Positions 54,004-62,038 are shown, counted from the first letter of the stretch. The stretch: DNA of 64,000 nt from Paenibacillus validus NBRC 15382 (GCF_004000985.1 NZ_BIMH01000028.1:1-64000), one strand, 5' to 3'. The notes: generated by a model not told the origin, from the sequence alone. Program-made: numbers and translations.

Positions 54004-54588
54004 TCAATGTAACTGATCCTTGATCTTATGCACCCATTTTGGAAGAGATTCGGCCTGATATTTTAAAATACTATGTTCAGCTTGCATAACGATTTTACCG
54101 GAAACTTCGCTATTATCAATCACAATCAAATGATCAATGAGATGGATATGAGTTAGCAGATTTTGCATGGATGTGGTTTGTCTCCGAATGATGTCTTCAG
54201 TCGGTATATGATGTCCGCCGTTTCGAACTCTGGCGGCAACACGTTCGATATTGAGCCGAACATCATTTAGACCCACATAAAACATCGTCACTTCAAAGCC
54301 GTTCGCCTTGGCTTCCCGTATCAGTCGTATCGCATTACCGCCGGCCAAAGTCGTTTCTACAGAAAAATCGCGTTTATGATGGATACAATCTCTCGCAAGT
54401 TTAATCGCTTCTTTGCCTGCGGATACTTTGCGGCGATCCGGATGGTCAGAATCAATGCTCCGAGCTAAAGCGTCGGGATCTATATTGACACTGATACCAA
54501 GCCTGTCCACTATCAAATTGCGAATGGTGCTTTTGCCGCTGCCGTTATTGCCGGCGAATACAACCATCACTGTGGAGTACTCATTCAT
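54004..54588 (-). CDS. Zeta-toxin-like P-loop kinase, 194 aa
   Basis: P-loop kinase related to zeta toxins, which phosphorylate UDP-N-acetylglucosamine and block wall synthesis. Walker A GNNGSGKST is at residues 13-21, followed by NIDPDALAR and SVETTLAGG, the usual zeta substrate segment. The C-terminal part carries RVAARVRNGGHHIP, also a family hallmark. Small stand-alone versions are common in bacteria and not all are toxic. Its ATG overlaps the preceding 58-residue gene by 8 nt, the arrangement expected for an antitoxin-toxin pair, although that partner does not look like epsilon. Confidence 0.82.
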   Translation of the reverse strand: MNEYSTVMVVFAGNNGSGKSTIRNLIVDRLGISVNIDPDALARSIDSDHPDRRKVSAGKEAIKLARDCIHHKRDFSVETTLAGGNAIRLIREAKANGFEVTMFYVGLNDVRLNIERVAARVRNGGHHIPTEDIIRRQTTSMQNLLTHIHLIDHLIVIDNSEVSGKIVMQAEHSILKYQAESLPKWVHKIKDQLH

Positions 54589-54757
54589 GATGAACCCCAG
54601 GATTGTCGATTGGCTCGATCACACCGTTTGCATATTCTTTGACAATCTGGCCTTTTTCCGTTTGATAGACAATATAAGTTCCGTTCGCTTTTGCATCCAG
54701 TTTCGCGCGATCGCCCGTAAGTTTGATCAGTTTTTGCAAATCTTGAATACGATCCAT
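54581..54757 (-). CDS. Small partner of the zeta-like kinase, 58 aa (possible antitoxin)
   Basis: Second ATG of a tandem pair at 54757, preceded by GGTGA with 6 nt spacing. The product (MDRIQDLQKLIKLTGDRAKL, then NGTYIVYQTEKGQIVKEY) is short, charged and helical at the start. The stop lies inside the zeta-like gene, giving an 8-nt overlap and tight coupling. Size and order suit an antitoxin or modulator. A different, longer frame over the same bases lacks a ribosome site and is rejected. Confidence 0.6.
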   Translation of the reverse strand: MDRIQDLQKLIKLTGDRAKLDAKANGTYIVYQTEKGQIVKEYANGVIEPIDNPGVHHE

Positions 54758-54794
54758 CATAGGTCACCATCCAACCCGACTTAATCTTGCCATT

Positions 54795-54803
54795 ATTATA
54801 ACA
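54795..54803 (-). promoter_or_regulatory. Extended -10 promoter of the zeta-like operon
   Basis: TGTTATAAT on the minus strand, a perfect -10 with the TGn extension, about 38 bp upstream of the first start codon. The -35 is weak. Confidence 0.55.
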
Positions 54804-54907
54804 TACTCGTTTCAGATCAAAATTACAGGCCTCGCATACCAGTTTGTCCACCCACTCACAAAAATCAAGCTATGCTCAAATCGCGTTACTTCTTATTCCC
54901 ATAAAGT

Positions 54908-56572
54908 TCAAAAACGAATCTTCCCCAGCTCCTCCCGGAAAGCCGGTTTTCGCGGAAATTTGGTTAACAATTTTTGTGTGACGGTGAACGCTTCTTTCCG
55001 CCCGCCAACCTGTTGAAGCATTCGAATGATCCGGCAAACATCGGCATAATCTCGACTGTCTCTGGATTGATCCGCCCGGAATTCGATATATGCCACGAAA
55101 AGCGCCTTCACCTCCTCCGGGTAATGCGGAAGCAATTGCTCATAGAACGATTCAATTCGGTAAGGTGCCTTGCGGACATGTTCCAAAAGCCGTGCGAACA
55201 TCTCCTCTTCCACCAGAATTTGGGTATACGTATGTTCTCCCCTCGGGCTCTGCTCTAATTGATCTAACATATCTTGCAAATACAAAGTCCATTCTCCCTC
55301 ATCGGAAAATGTATCCTTCACAGAGCGATAATACGCATACTCTCCGTTCACAATCAGCTCCATCCCGAGTTTCCGCTGCTGTTCGACTTGTCCTGTGCGA
55401 TGGTATGCCTCATACCGATATTTCTTCCAGCGATAGACGAGCCCCGGCAGCCCCTGATCTTGAGCTTCCCCGGCCTCCGCCAATCGGATCGCTTCCTCGG
55501 TATCGCCTTGCTCAAGCGCCGCTCGAATCGCAATCTCCCGAATTTCCGGGAAATGCAGATGTTTATACAAATAAGCTTTCGCCTGTTCTTCACCTGAACG
55601 TTCCAAAATTTGACCATATCGGAGCACAGTTACCCGCTCGTCTGTGTACTCCCGCGACCAATTGCTTCCGGACGTATGACCCAGGAGCGAATCCGCCGCA
55701 TCATCCCATTGATGTTGCATCTGTTCCGACTCGATCAGCGCGCCCGCCGCCTCGAGGAGCGCGAGCTGCCAATCCGACCACCCGTCGTAATAAGGCTGGT
55801 GTGTCTCCTCCAACAACTGGCGGAAAATCTTCAAGCGTTCTTCCGCCGGAATATGATGGTGATCCTGAACCAGCTTGAAGATCGATTCCAGACAGCTTTC
55901 GATCACGATCCCGACTCCACCGTCCGAATCGTCGGCGGACTGCAATAATTCAATCATCTCTTCGATGATGCAAAACAGAATCGCCAGCCCGTGCAACCAT
56001 TCCTCTTCATCGAAGGCGGAGAGAGCCTTTTCAGCGACGATCTCCGCACCTTCCACCGCGCGGCTTACGTTCCGCCAAGACACAAAGCCATGATCATCCG
56101 AATATGTGTCAATGTAGGATCGAATCAACCGTCGGCAGGCGTCCAACTCCTGATCCGCGCCCCTTTTCGACAAATGAATTCTAATGCGCTCTTCCGCGGT
56201 ATATGAATCCGATGCAATCGAGAGCAGCAATTCGATTAATTTCTCCTTGCTCTCTGCTTCCAACAGTTGCCGGAGAGAAGGCTCCGGTGAAGATGCCCCG
56301 TCTGCTTCTCTATTCTTAAGCTCGAGGAATACGGCGACTTGATGCTTGCATACCGGCCCGAAATCGTACGGACAATCGCATTCCGATTCCATTATGTTGT
56401 TCTCGTTGTCTAGCCTTACATAAACCTCATAATCCTCGTACCCGCGCACAACCGCAGTGTACTTTTCATCGGCAATGGACTTCAAGGAAATTACCCGTCC
56501 TTCGGACGCGTATTCCTTCCCTCTGTGTACAACTGCAGGATCTATGTATCTGGAAAAATCGGATAAATTCAA
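54908..56572 (-). CDS. SWIM zinc-finger protein with helical-repeat C-terminus
   Basis: 554 aa from a TTG at 56572 (GGGGGTG, about 6 nt upstream, overlapping the previous stop as TTGA). The SWIM finger CDCPYDFGPVCKH lies near residues 63-75. The rest is almost entirely helical and acidic (ECR and EE-rich segments, repeated LL-E patterns) and looks like TPR/HEAT-type repeats. Stand-alone SWIM proteins of this kind are often encoded next to SNF2 helicases and are thought to bind DNA or partner proteins; none is adjacent here. It closes a chain of overlapping small genes that starts near 57077. Confidence 0.8.
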   Translation of the reverse strand: MNLSDFSRYIDPAVVHRGKEYASEGRVISLKSIADEKYTAVVRGYEDYEVYVRLDNENNIMESECDCPYDFGPVCKHQVAVFLELKNREADGASSPEPSLRQLLEAESKEKLIELLLSIASDSYTAEERIRIHLSKRGADQELDACRRLIRSYIDTYSDDHGFVSWRNVSRAVEGAEIVAEKALSAFDEEEWLHGLAILFCIIEEMIELLQSADDSDGGVGIVIESCLESIFKLVQDHHHIPAEERLKIFRQLLEETHQPYYDGWSDWQLALLEAAGALIESEQMQHQWDDAADSLLGHTSGSNWSREYTDERVTVLRYGQILERSGEEQAKAYLYKHLHFPEIREIAIRAALEQGDTEEAIRLAEAGEAQDQGLPGLVYRWKKYRYEAYHRTGQVEQQRKLGMELIVNGEYAYYRSVKDTFSDEGEWTLYLQDMLDQLEQSPRGEHTYTQILVEEEMFARLLEHVRKAPYRIESFYEQLLPHYPEEVKALFVAYIEFRADQSRDSRDYADVCRIIRMLQQVGGRKEAFTVTQKLLTKFPRKPAFREELGKIRF

Positions 56573-56763
56573 GAGGACCACCCCCTTTGGATGCTTCTTT
56601 CCATCTTGGAATTCCAATAGTCGATGAACACCTGATAAGATCGCTCAGTGGTGAAGAAGAAAATATGTTGATCTGCCGCAGCGTCGACATGTTCATCTTT
56701 TAGAAATGGTGACAGCGACACAGGTCGTATATCGGTTACCGATTGGAAAATAATCCTGCTCAT
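56569..56763 (-). CDS. Small unknown protein, 64 aa, overlapping both neighbours
   Basis: Not recognised. Its ATG overlaps the previous stop by 4 nt (ATGA), and its stop overlaps the TTG start of the SWIM gene (TTGA). Such double coupling argues that it is translated. It begins MSRIIFQSVTDIRPV and contains FFFTTERSYQVFIDYW, with aromatic residues but no motif. Confidence 0.5.
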   Translation of the reverse strand: MSRIIFQSVTDIRPVSLSPFLKDEHVDAAADQHIFFFTTERSYQVFIDYWNSKMERSIQRGWSS

Positions 56764-57077
56764 TTGTTGCTTTTATGCTTAAGGATGTATGTTTTAGCCA
56801 AGTGGTTTAGATGGCCAACAGCAATTGAATTGGGATCACTCGGGTCATGCTTCTTCTGCATGGCACGTTCAAATTCATCAATCATCTTTGCAAAATCGCA
56901 TACATTCTGCTCAAGACCAAATAAGCGTTTCATGTCTCGATAGTGTCGAAAAAAGACTGCTTTAGCTTGATCACTGGGATAACCTAATTGTTGAAGTTCC
57001 GAAATGACCGCTTGAGCATACAGCTTAATCATCGTCTGTCTTGAAGAACGTTTCACCGGTATCCCCTGCCCAAACAT
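56760..57077 (-). CDS. Unknown helical protein, up to 105 aa
   Basis: Not recognised. The best start is unclear: ATG at 57077 lies just after the upstream stop with a weak site, while a GTG seven codons in follows GGGGA with good spacing. The product is helical (KLYAQAVISELQQLGYPSDQ, later FAKMIDEFERAMQ). It lies 7 nt after the UPF0158 gene and overlaps the next gene by 4 nt. Confidence 0.5.
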   Translation of the reverse strand: MFGQGIPVKRSSRQTMIKLYAQAVISELQQLGYPSDQAKAVFFRHYRDMKRLFGLEQNVCDFAKMIDEFERAMQKKHDPSDPNSIAVGHLNHLAKTYILKHKSNK

Positions 57078-57084
57078 TTCTTTA

Positions 57085-57723
57085 TTACTCGAGAATCAAC
57101 TTCACTTCAATGGATTCCAACCAATCAGAAACACGTTTGCGATTCTGCTCTTCAACAAACTGGTAATACCGCTCTAACTGCTCGCTGTCGGAAGATAACG
57201 CATCCTTGAATCTTCGGAATATTTTCTTGCCGCCGCTCAATATGTGCATCAAAGTGGATTGCAGCTTTTTATCTTCAACCGTTTCCGCAAAATCAACCAT
57301 GTCGGTATATCCTTCATCCGACTCCCGTTTCGGTAACCGAAAATAAATTTCATTAAAGCCTTCTTCAATGACCTCGCTTAATTCTTCGTCCTCTTCATCC
57401 CGGTCAAACGTTCGCAACGTGACAACATCTCCAGTTTCGATATTCAGGAAGGACTCTATTCCTTCTACGTACATGTCGTATGCATCCACAATCTCCTGAA
57501 ACTGCTGCTTGGTCAATTTCAATTCTTTCATATGGCCTCCTTTTACCCTCTCTTTCATAATTGATCCGACGCGTTGTTCCGCCTCATATTCCTCCCACGT
57601 GATTCCATACGGGAAGCCGCCATCCGTACATCCGGCGATAAAATAGAAATTCTCGTCTTGCTCCAACAGCCCCGCGGACTCCGATTTGTGATCGGTCCGC
57701 TTCTTATTCTTCCCGCCGCGCAT
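57085..57723 (-). CDS. UPF0158-family protein with N-terminal extension
   Basis: The C-terminal two thirds match UPF0158 (unknown function): FLNIETGDVVTLRT, then YTDMVDFAETVEDKKLQ and GGKKIFRRFKDAL. The ATG at 57723 has GAGGGG with 4 nt spacing. Inside the frame another ATG at 57531 (MKELKLTKQQ) is preceded by a perfect AAAGGAGG, exactly where UPF0158 proteins normally begin. The first 64 residues carry a separate conserved-looking segment, FYFIAGCTDGGFPYGITWEE. So this is either a fusion of a small upstream gene with UPF0158 or one message with two starts. Length is 212 aa from 57723, or 148 from 57531. Confidence 0.7.
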   Translation of the reverse strand: MRGGKNKKRTDHKSESAGLLEQDENFYFIAGCTDGGFPYGITWEEYEAEQRVGSIMKERVKGGHMKELKLTKQQFQEIVDAYDMYVEGIESFLNIETGDVVTLRTFDRDEEDEELSEVIEEGFNEIYFRLPKRESDEGYTDMVDFAETVEDKKLQSTLMHILSGGKKIFRRFKDALSSDSEQLERYYQFVEEQNRKRVSDWLESIEVKLILE

Positions 57724-57735
57724 AAAGCCCCTCAC

Positions 57736-58869
57736 CTAAATCCATCTTATTTGAGCGTGCAGTTCTGCCAAATTGTCATGAAAACCCCAGCCGATCCCTT
57801 CTGTTTTCGAAACCACGGCTTCGAGGCGCTCCTCGAATTCGTCGAACAACTCGGCTGTTTTATCTTCATTTACTTGATTAATGATATCGGCATACATGGA
57901 CGCCATGCTGTAGTAGAAGCGTTCATCGATATCCCCATAGCTTAGGGTGAAGTCAACTCCATTTTCGACGTAAATCAGCTTGAGTTCCAGACTGTACTTG
58001 ACGCTTCCGGTCAATCTTTCGAATTCCGAGATCGCTTTTTTCGCTTCCTGAAGCCTTAGCTTGCCGAAACCACGTTCAGGGAAAAACTCTTGTTCAACCT
58101 TTTTGCGATACTCATGAAACAGGGACTCTACCGCTTCATCGCCCAGAATTCGAATAGCAAGAAACTTCTCCATATCTTTGCTGGCGCCATAACAAGCTTT
58201 TACCAAATCGATGAGCTGGTCGTTACTTAGTTGTTTCAGATGCTTATTCAGAACGGATTTCGTAAGCTTCACAGGCTTTTTGCTCTCCGAGAGCCTAACA
58301 AGTGATTTGGGAATAAGCTTGTCCTTTTGCTTTTGAAGCTCCACGTTCACTTCTTCGCAGGAAAAATGTTCAGGGTCGTAACCTTCGCGAACCCAGCCAA
58401 TAAAATGATCCCGCTCCGGATGATTGGGAGTAAGCAGTACTTCCAGCATATGCTGATGCCCCCAAACGCCTCCCACATCTTCCTGCGGACAGCCGCGGGC
58501 ACCATCTAGACACAAGGGTGCCGGGTCGGATGTCGATGCGTCGATTTTGATCAACGTAACCGTGTGCTGCCAATCATCTCCAAAATCATACACGTATGTA
58601 AATACGGTGTTTTCCTCGTGAACATGCTTCTGAACGATTTCCCTCCGTGCATTCAGCACCTCGCGGTCTTCTATATGCTCGAATGTCGGATCGGGCAGAC
58701 CGATCACCTTTTCTTTCACATGAAACTCGTATAAATGGTAATTTTCCCATCCCATGACCACTTGGATGATTTTGTGAAGCTGATGAAACGTCACGTTTGG
58801 ATGAAATTGAAATTCCCGCCAAATCTTCGGGGCAATCCCACCCAGTTCAATTCTGCAAGTATAAATCAT
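57736..58869 (-). CDS. Plasmid pRiA4b ORF-3-like (TnpR-associated) family protein
   Basis: 377 aa from ATG 58869 (GGGAGA, 10 nt upstream). The N-terminal 180 residues match the pRiA4b ORF-3 family: IELGGIAPKIWREFQF, then LHKIIQVVMGWENYHLYEF and YVYDFGDDWQHTVTL. The family is widespread beside mobile elements, and its function is unknown. The C-terminal 190 residues are helical and not assigned. It is in line with the genes to its left (12-nt gap to UPF0158) and separated from the small gene to its right by a terminator. Confidence 0.88.
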   Translation of the reverse strand: MIYTCRIELGGIAPKIWREFQFHPNVTFHQLHKIIQVVMGWENYHLYEFHVKEKVIGLPDPTFEHIEDREVLNARREIVQKHVHEENTVFTYVYDFGDDWQHTVTLIKIDASTSDPAPLCLDGARGCPQEDVGGVWGHQHMLEVLLTPNHPERDHFIGWVREGYDPEHFSCEEVNVELQKQKDKLIPKSLVRLSESKKPVKLTKSVLNKHLKQLSNDQLIDLVKACYGASKDMEKFLAIRILGDEAVESLFHEYRKKVEQEFFPERGFGKLRLQEAKKAISEFERLTGSVKYSLELKLIYVENGVDFTLSYGDIDERFYYSMASMYADIINQVNEDKTAELFDEFEERLEAVVSKTEGIGWGFHDNLAELHAQIRWI

Positions 58870-58912
58870 TATCGTCAGCTCTCCCTTTAGGATATTCCTT
58901 GCATATAAACAA

Positions 58913-58945
58913 ACCCATTGTATCCTCGACGGAGTTACAATGGGT
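58913..58945 (-). terminator. Hairpin with perfect 10-bp stem after the 51-residue gene
   Basis: ACCCATTGTA (58913-58922) and TACAATGGGT (58936-58945) form a perfect stem with a 13-nt loop. On the minus strand it is followed by a T-rich stretch (TTGTTTAT). Confidence 0.75.
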
Positions 58946-58958
58946 AGGCTATTTAGAT

Positions 58959-59114
58959 TCATTCCCATTCTTCTTCGCGCATCCTTTTGATTTCATCAGT
59001 CAAATGCGCAGCTTGTTCCGGAGTTAAAACTCCAGCCGATTCAAGGATATCGTCAATGCTGCATTCATCCTCAGACATTTGTCGGTCCAACTTATTTGGC
59101 AGGGGCATAGCCAA
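58959..59114 (-). CDS. Small acidic protein, 51 aa
   Basis: Not recognised. A TTG at 59114 follows GGGAGGAGA with about 5 nt spacing; an ATG two codons later (59108) is the alternative. The product is acidic (SEDECSIDDILESAGVLTPE) with a helical end, IKRMREEEWE. The good ribosome site and following terminator support a real monocistronic gene. The leader upstream has no clear promoter. Confidence 0.55.
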   Translation of the reverse strand: MAMPLPNKLDRQMSEDECSIDDILESAGVLTPEQAAHLTDEIKRMREEEWE

Positions 59115-59419
59115 CTGTTCTCCTCCCAATTATAAATCTGAGCAATCATTTTCATTTCTCTCCGGGAAACAAAACAGGAACATTCTAAACTTCATTCTCC
59201 TGCTGTTCAAAAGAAATCCTAGACCTCTTCACAATGATACGCGACAGTCCCGCATAGGTCTGTCTTCCTCAGTATAAGCTTTGCCTATAATGGGATTGGT
59301 GAGTATAGCTTCTGTTTCAAGAATGAATAATTAATATGAAATCATACGTTTTCTCGGGAGAAAATCACTCGCTGCGAAACTGGGAGAGCTTACTGCCGGA
59401 GACCATAAAACTACGCGGT
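59115..59419. other. Intergenic region of about 305 bp, nothing recognised
   Basis: No open frame with a ribosome site, no repeat and no strong hairpin. It separates two minus-strand small genes and must contain the promoter of the left one, but I cannot point to it. Confidence 0.4.
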
Positions 59420-59689
59420 TCATGATCGAAAGTCCTCGGGAGATAAGGATTTCAGTAACTCCGATGTGCTCAAGGCTTTGCCAAGCTTGAATTCCTTCCT
59501 GCTTTGTTCAATCATGACCTTCAATTCCGGATTAGACTCAACGTCAGCTTGAATGGACCGCTGCTCTTCCTCTTGCAAGACGAGAGTGAACTTTCCCTTT
59601 CCTGGAATATGAAAGTGGTACACGGAGTTGTCGCGGCTCATATTCGATATGTTCTCCATCAACTCTTCCGGTGAATTGACCTTTTCCAT
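59420..59689 (-). CDS. Small protein, 89 aa, antitoxin-like C-terminus
   Basis: The ATG has GGGGTGA with 6 nt spacing. It is a soluble acidic protein. The C-terminal MIEQSRKEFKLGKALSTSEL and the following LLKSLSPEDF resemble the ends of RelB/Phd-type antitoxins and related orphans. No toxin follows it. Without a domain hit I call it hypothetical. Confidence 0.6.
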   Translation of the reverse strand: MEKVNSPEELMENISNMSRDNSVYHFHIPGKGKFTLVLQEEEQRSIQADVESNPELKVMIEQSRKEFKLGKALSTSELLKSLSPEDFRS

Positions 59690-59774
59690 TCGATGTCACC
59701 CCATGTCATAAGCTTTTCCGCTCTTTTATCACCAGTATAACATAAACCGCCCCGAATCCTGTAGAAGCAGAAAA

Positions 59775-59792
59775 CCGGTCCCCACGGACCGG
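59775..59792 (-). terminator. Second hairpin after the RelE-type gene
   Basis: Perfect 7-bp stem CCGGTCC (59775-59781) with GGACCGG (59786-59792), 4-nt loop. On the minus strand it is followed by TTTT. It may back up the terminator at 59871. Confidence 0.6.
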
Positions 59793-59870
59793 CATATCGC
59801 CCATGTAGCTCGTCCACCCTTACTTCGCAAACCGCGCCGTTAGCTGAAATTGCTGAAGATCTGAAGAAAA

Positions 59871-59901
59871 GTAAAAAGGCCTACCCTGTAAGAATAGACC
59901 T
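59871..59901 (-). terminator. Terminator of the RelBE-type operon
   Basis: On the minus strand AGGTCTA pairs with TAGGCCT (one wobble), followed by TTTTTAC. It starts 5 bp after the toxin stop codon. Confidence 0.75.
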
Positions 59902-59906
59902 AGAAG

Positions 59907-60173
59907 TTAAGATTTATATACATCACCACGAGAGCCAATTTTAATTACTTGGATAAGTAACTTATCATTCTCAACTGAATAAATAATTCGATAAGAACCC
60001 ACTCGTAATCGATATTCGTCCATTGTTCCTTGCATCCTTTTGATATCGAGCTCTGGATGATAAGGGTCTTCACAGAGAATTTGTAGATGTTGAGTAATTC
60101 GAATACGATTCGTCCTATCTAATTTTTGTAAATACTTAAGAGCATCTTTATAGAACTCAATTGAGTAAGTCAT
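59907..60173 (-). CDS. RelE/ParE-superfamily toxin
   Basis: 88 aa, the normal size. It starts MTYSIEFYKDALKYLQKLD and ends with YRLRVGSYRIIYSVEND and KIGSRGDVY, the RelE-type beta-sheet with conserved Arg residues and the IGSRGDVY ending. RelE toxins cleave mRNA on the ribosome. The ATG at 60173 lies inside the antitoxin gene (17-nt overlap) with AAGGA about 9 nt upstream; a longer frame to 60269 is a shadow. Whether it acts on ribosomes or, like ParE, on gyrase cannot be told from the sequence. Confidence 0.88.
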   Translation of the reverse strand: MTYSIEFYKDALKYLQKLDRTNRIRITQHLQILCEDPYHPELDIKRMQGTMDEYRLRVGSYRIIYSVENDKLLIQVIKIGSRGDVYKS

Positions 60174-60393
60174 CGATAACATCCTTAAGTTTAATACTCT
60201 CGCCACGTCTAAAGGATTCTTTAGCTTTTTTAATTGCTTCAATATCATCTTGAGTAGTTGGCTCATCATCCCAAGGGATATGACGATACTCTTTATTTGT
60301 GACTAATTTTTCCAAGAAATCAGCAGCGATTGGAAGGGCTTCTTCAGGTAATTGTTGAATTAATTTGTTCAAATGATCTTTTGAAACTGCCAT
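60157..60393 (-). CDS. Antitoxin of the RelE-type pair
   Basis: 78 aa, upstream of and overlapping the toxin. It begins MAVSKDHLNKLIQQLPEEAL, a helical dimerisation-type N-terminus, and ends with FRRGESIKLKDVIDDLL, the flexible toxin-wrapping helix typical of such antitoxins. The ATG has GGGG about 8 nt upstream. The pair has its own promoter with an overlapping palindrome and should be autoregulated. Confidence 0.85.
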   Translation of the reverse strand: MAVSKDHLNKLIQQLPEEALPIAADFLEKLVTNKEYRHIPWDDEPTTQDDIEAIKKAKESFRRGESIKLKDVIDDLLN

Positions 60394-60430
60394 TCGATCA
60401 ACCCCTATCTAGAAAGGCTAAATTAATTTT

Positions 60431-60459
60431 ATTATAACACGTACTTAATGAAATTTCAT
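60431..60459 (-). promoter_or_regulatory. Promoter and palindromic operator of the toxin-antitoxin pair
   Basis: On the minus strand TGTTATAAT (complement of 60431-60439) is an extended -10. Immediately upstream ATGAAATTTCAT (60448-60459) is a perfect 12-bp palindrome that overlaps the -35 position, a good site for autorepression by the antitoxin complex. Confidence 0.6.
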
Positions 60460-60497
60460 AAAGATCGTACGGGCTATTTCAAGGTAGTCAGCAACAT

Positions 60498-60660
60498 CAG
60501 CTAACACCGTATTCACGCTTCGGGCCATACGGCCCTTGGTCTGCCCGAGGCATTTCGGGGGAGAAGATTCATGCAGACAACCCTGCGAACCTAACCGCGT
60601 CGCGGCCGGCAGCTACGCTGCCTTAAGGTTCTCGGATTCGTGAATACAAGAACGTTACCT
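60498..60660. repeat. Multi-helix palindromic element (about 140-160 bp), unknown class
   Basis: The outer stem GTATTCACG (60509-60517) and CGTGAATAC (60639-60647) is perfect. It encloses GGGCC/GGCCC (60522-60535), GTCTG/CAGAC (60539-60543, 60574-60578) around CCCGA/TCGGG (60544-60559), then GAACCT/AGGTTC (60587-60592, 60626-60631) around CCGCG/CGCGG (60595-60605) and GGCAGC/GCTGCC (60608-60622). An imperfect extension TCAGCTAAC/GTTACCTGA flanks it. It is GC-rich in an otherwise AT-rich 346-bp gap between the antitoxin gene and jetD. It is probably a dispersed non-autonomous repeat or a structured RNA. No coding frame is seen. Confidence 0.7.
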
Positions 60661-60739
60661 GAACCCCTCGTCAAAGATGAGTGGTCTGGTTTTCCTCCAT
60701 AACAAAAAGTCAGAAAGTTAATGTCCATTGTTTTCTTCT

Positions 60740-62014
60740 TTAATCCAATTCCACAATACTTTCCTGTTCCAAGCGTATCCTTCGATCAAGCATCGTTTGC
60801 AGCACCTGCCTCCAATGGGTCAGTCGGGTATCCTTTAGAGCCTCCTCAAGCTTTCCGGCATATTCATCGCTGATTGACGCCGCTGAGGACTCGTAACGAA
60901 GAAGCGTCTCCGCATCCATTAGCATGGGCCTCAGATTAGAAAAGAATTTCTTCCGCAGGTATTCAAAAATCCGGATTCCTCCCAGATCAATATCACCCCA
61001 ATGATACACTTCAATGTTCTTTTCCGATGCCGAGGCCAAATGCTCTGCCAGTCTACACAAAAAGGATTGCAATGACCGATGGGGAAATCCCCCGGTATAT
61101 AGAACAAGCTCTGTGTCGCGGAGCTCGGAAGCGTGTTCGAGCCACAGATGATAAGTCGCCAAGTTTTCAATTGTTACTATCCGAGTGGCAACTGTTTGCA
61201 CTTGATACATTTCTTCCACCGTTTTATCCGATAAGCCAACCCCACCGGCAAACACTCCAATATCAACCTTACGACTGTCGGTAGTACGGAATGAAAGAGG
61301 CCCGCTTACCAGCACAATTTGTGGATTTTTGGCCACCCCGAGGAAATCAAGCCATTCTTCCTCGGTTTCACGCTCCTCTCCTGATGCCTGCTTGGCGAGC
61401 GAAAGCAACCTTCGTTGAACGTTTCTTTCCATGTGCTTGGAGTCCTTGAACAGCTTCTGGCTAAGTAATCTTATTGGAACGGCTCGCTCGAGCCTAGGAA
61501 GCTCCAGCAATACACAAACAAGATCCTTATACCCCTCTGGATCGTCCACCTCCAGGTGGGCAGTTTTACCTTCGGCTAGCGATACATCGGCTTGTTCAGA
61601 CCACACCCTGACCCATTCCCAAGGATGGCGGGATAAGGGAGTAAGGATGTGCCGCAAGCGTTCCAGCTTGTCCCGCTTCGGCATCCGCCCCGCAACGCGA
61701 TAAGCCGTCTTCAACTCACTCCATCGCAGATAGATTCTTTCCAACTGCTCGCCGGTGCGAAACCGGGCCCAATTGAGTTCAACAAGTCCGAGCCGCTCCA
61801 ACTCGGAAGCTGCTTCGTTGATCCAAATTCGTTTACGGAAATCCATTTCGTCTGTATAATCTTGCCAGAATGGACTTTTGTTAAGAGATAGCTGCGGCCT
61901 TTGCTTGGAAGGCTGCCCGGTTACAAAAGACTGGCTTAACTCGTATTTGTCCAACAGGAGGTTTAGCAGCTGAGAGACAAATTTGGATTTATATGGCGTT
62001 TCATGAATCTCCAA
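60740..62014 (-). CDS. jetD: JetD, nuclease subunit of the Wadjet anti-plasmid system
   Basis: JetD is the toprim-fold nuclease that cuts circular plasmids extruded by the JetABC SMC motor. 424 aa, starting at a TTG (62014) after GGGGTGA with 5 nt spacing, 24 nt after the jetC stop; a GTG at 62023 overlaps that site. The N-terminal half is a winged-helix and arm region. The C-terminal toprim domain has the catalytic glutamate in TIENLATYH near residue 297 and the DxD pair in HWGDIDLGGIRIF near 360, with VLYTGGFPHRSL between. All key acidic residues are present, so it should be active. Confidence 0.9.
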   Translation of the reverse strand: MEIHETPYKSKFVSQLLNLLLDKYELSQSFVTGQPSKQRPQLSLNKSPFWQDYTDEMDFRKRIWINEAASELERLGLVELNWARFRTGEQLERIYLRWSELKTAYRVAGRMPKRDKLERLRHILTPLSRHPWEWVRVWSEQADVSLAEGKTAHLEVDDPEGYKDLVCVLLELPRLERAVPIRLLSQKLFKDSKHMERNVQRRLLSLAKQASGEERETEEEWLDFLGVAKNPQIVLVSGPLSFRTTDSRKVDIGVFAGGVGLSDKTVEEMYQVQTVATRIVTIENLATYHLWLEHASELRDTELVLYTGGFPHRSLQSFLCRLAEHLASASEKNIEVYHWGDIDLGGIRIFEYLRKKFFSNLRPMLMDAETLLRYESSAASISDEYAGKLEEALKDTRLTHWRQVLQTMLDRRIRLEQESIVELD

Positions 62015-62038
62015 GCAGATCACCCCTTACCATAAAAT

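Noticed and set aside
54585-54851. 88-codon open frame over the zeta-like kinase partner
   Set aside because: No ribosome site and an implausible composition; the 58-residue frame shifted by one base has a ribosome site and couples to the kinase.
55090-55878. 262-codon plus-strand frame opposite the SWIM gene
   Set aside because: Proline- and arginine-rich shadow with no ribosome site or family pattern.
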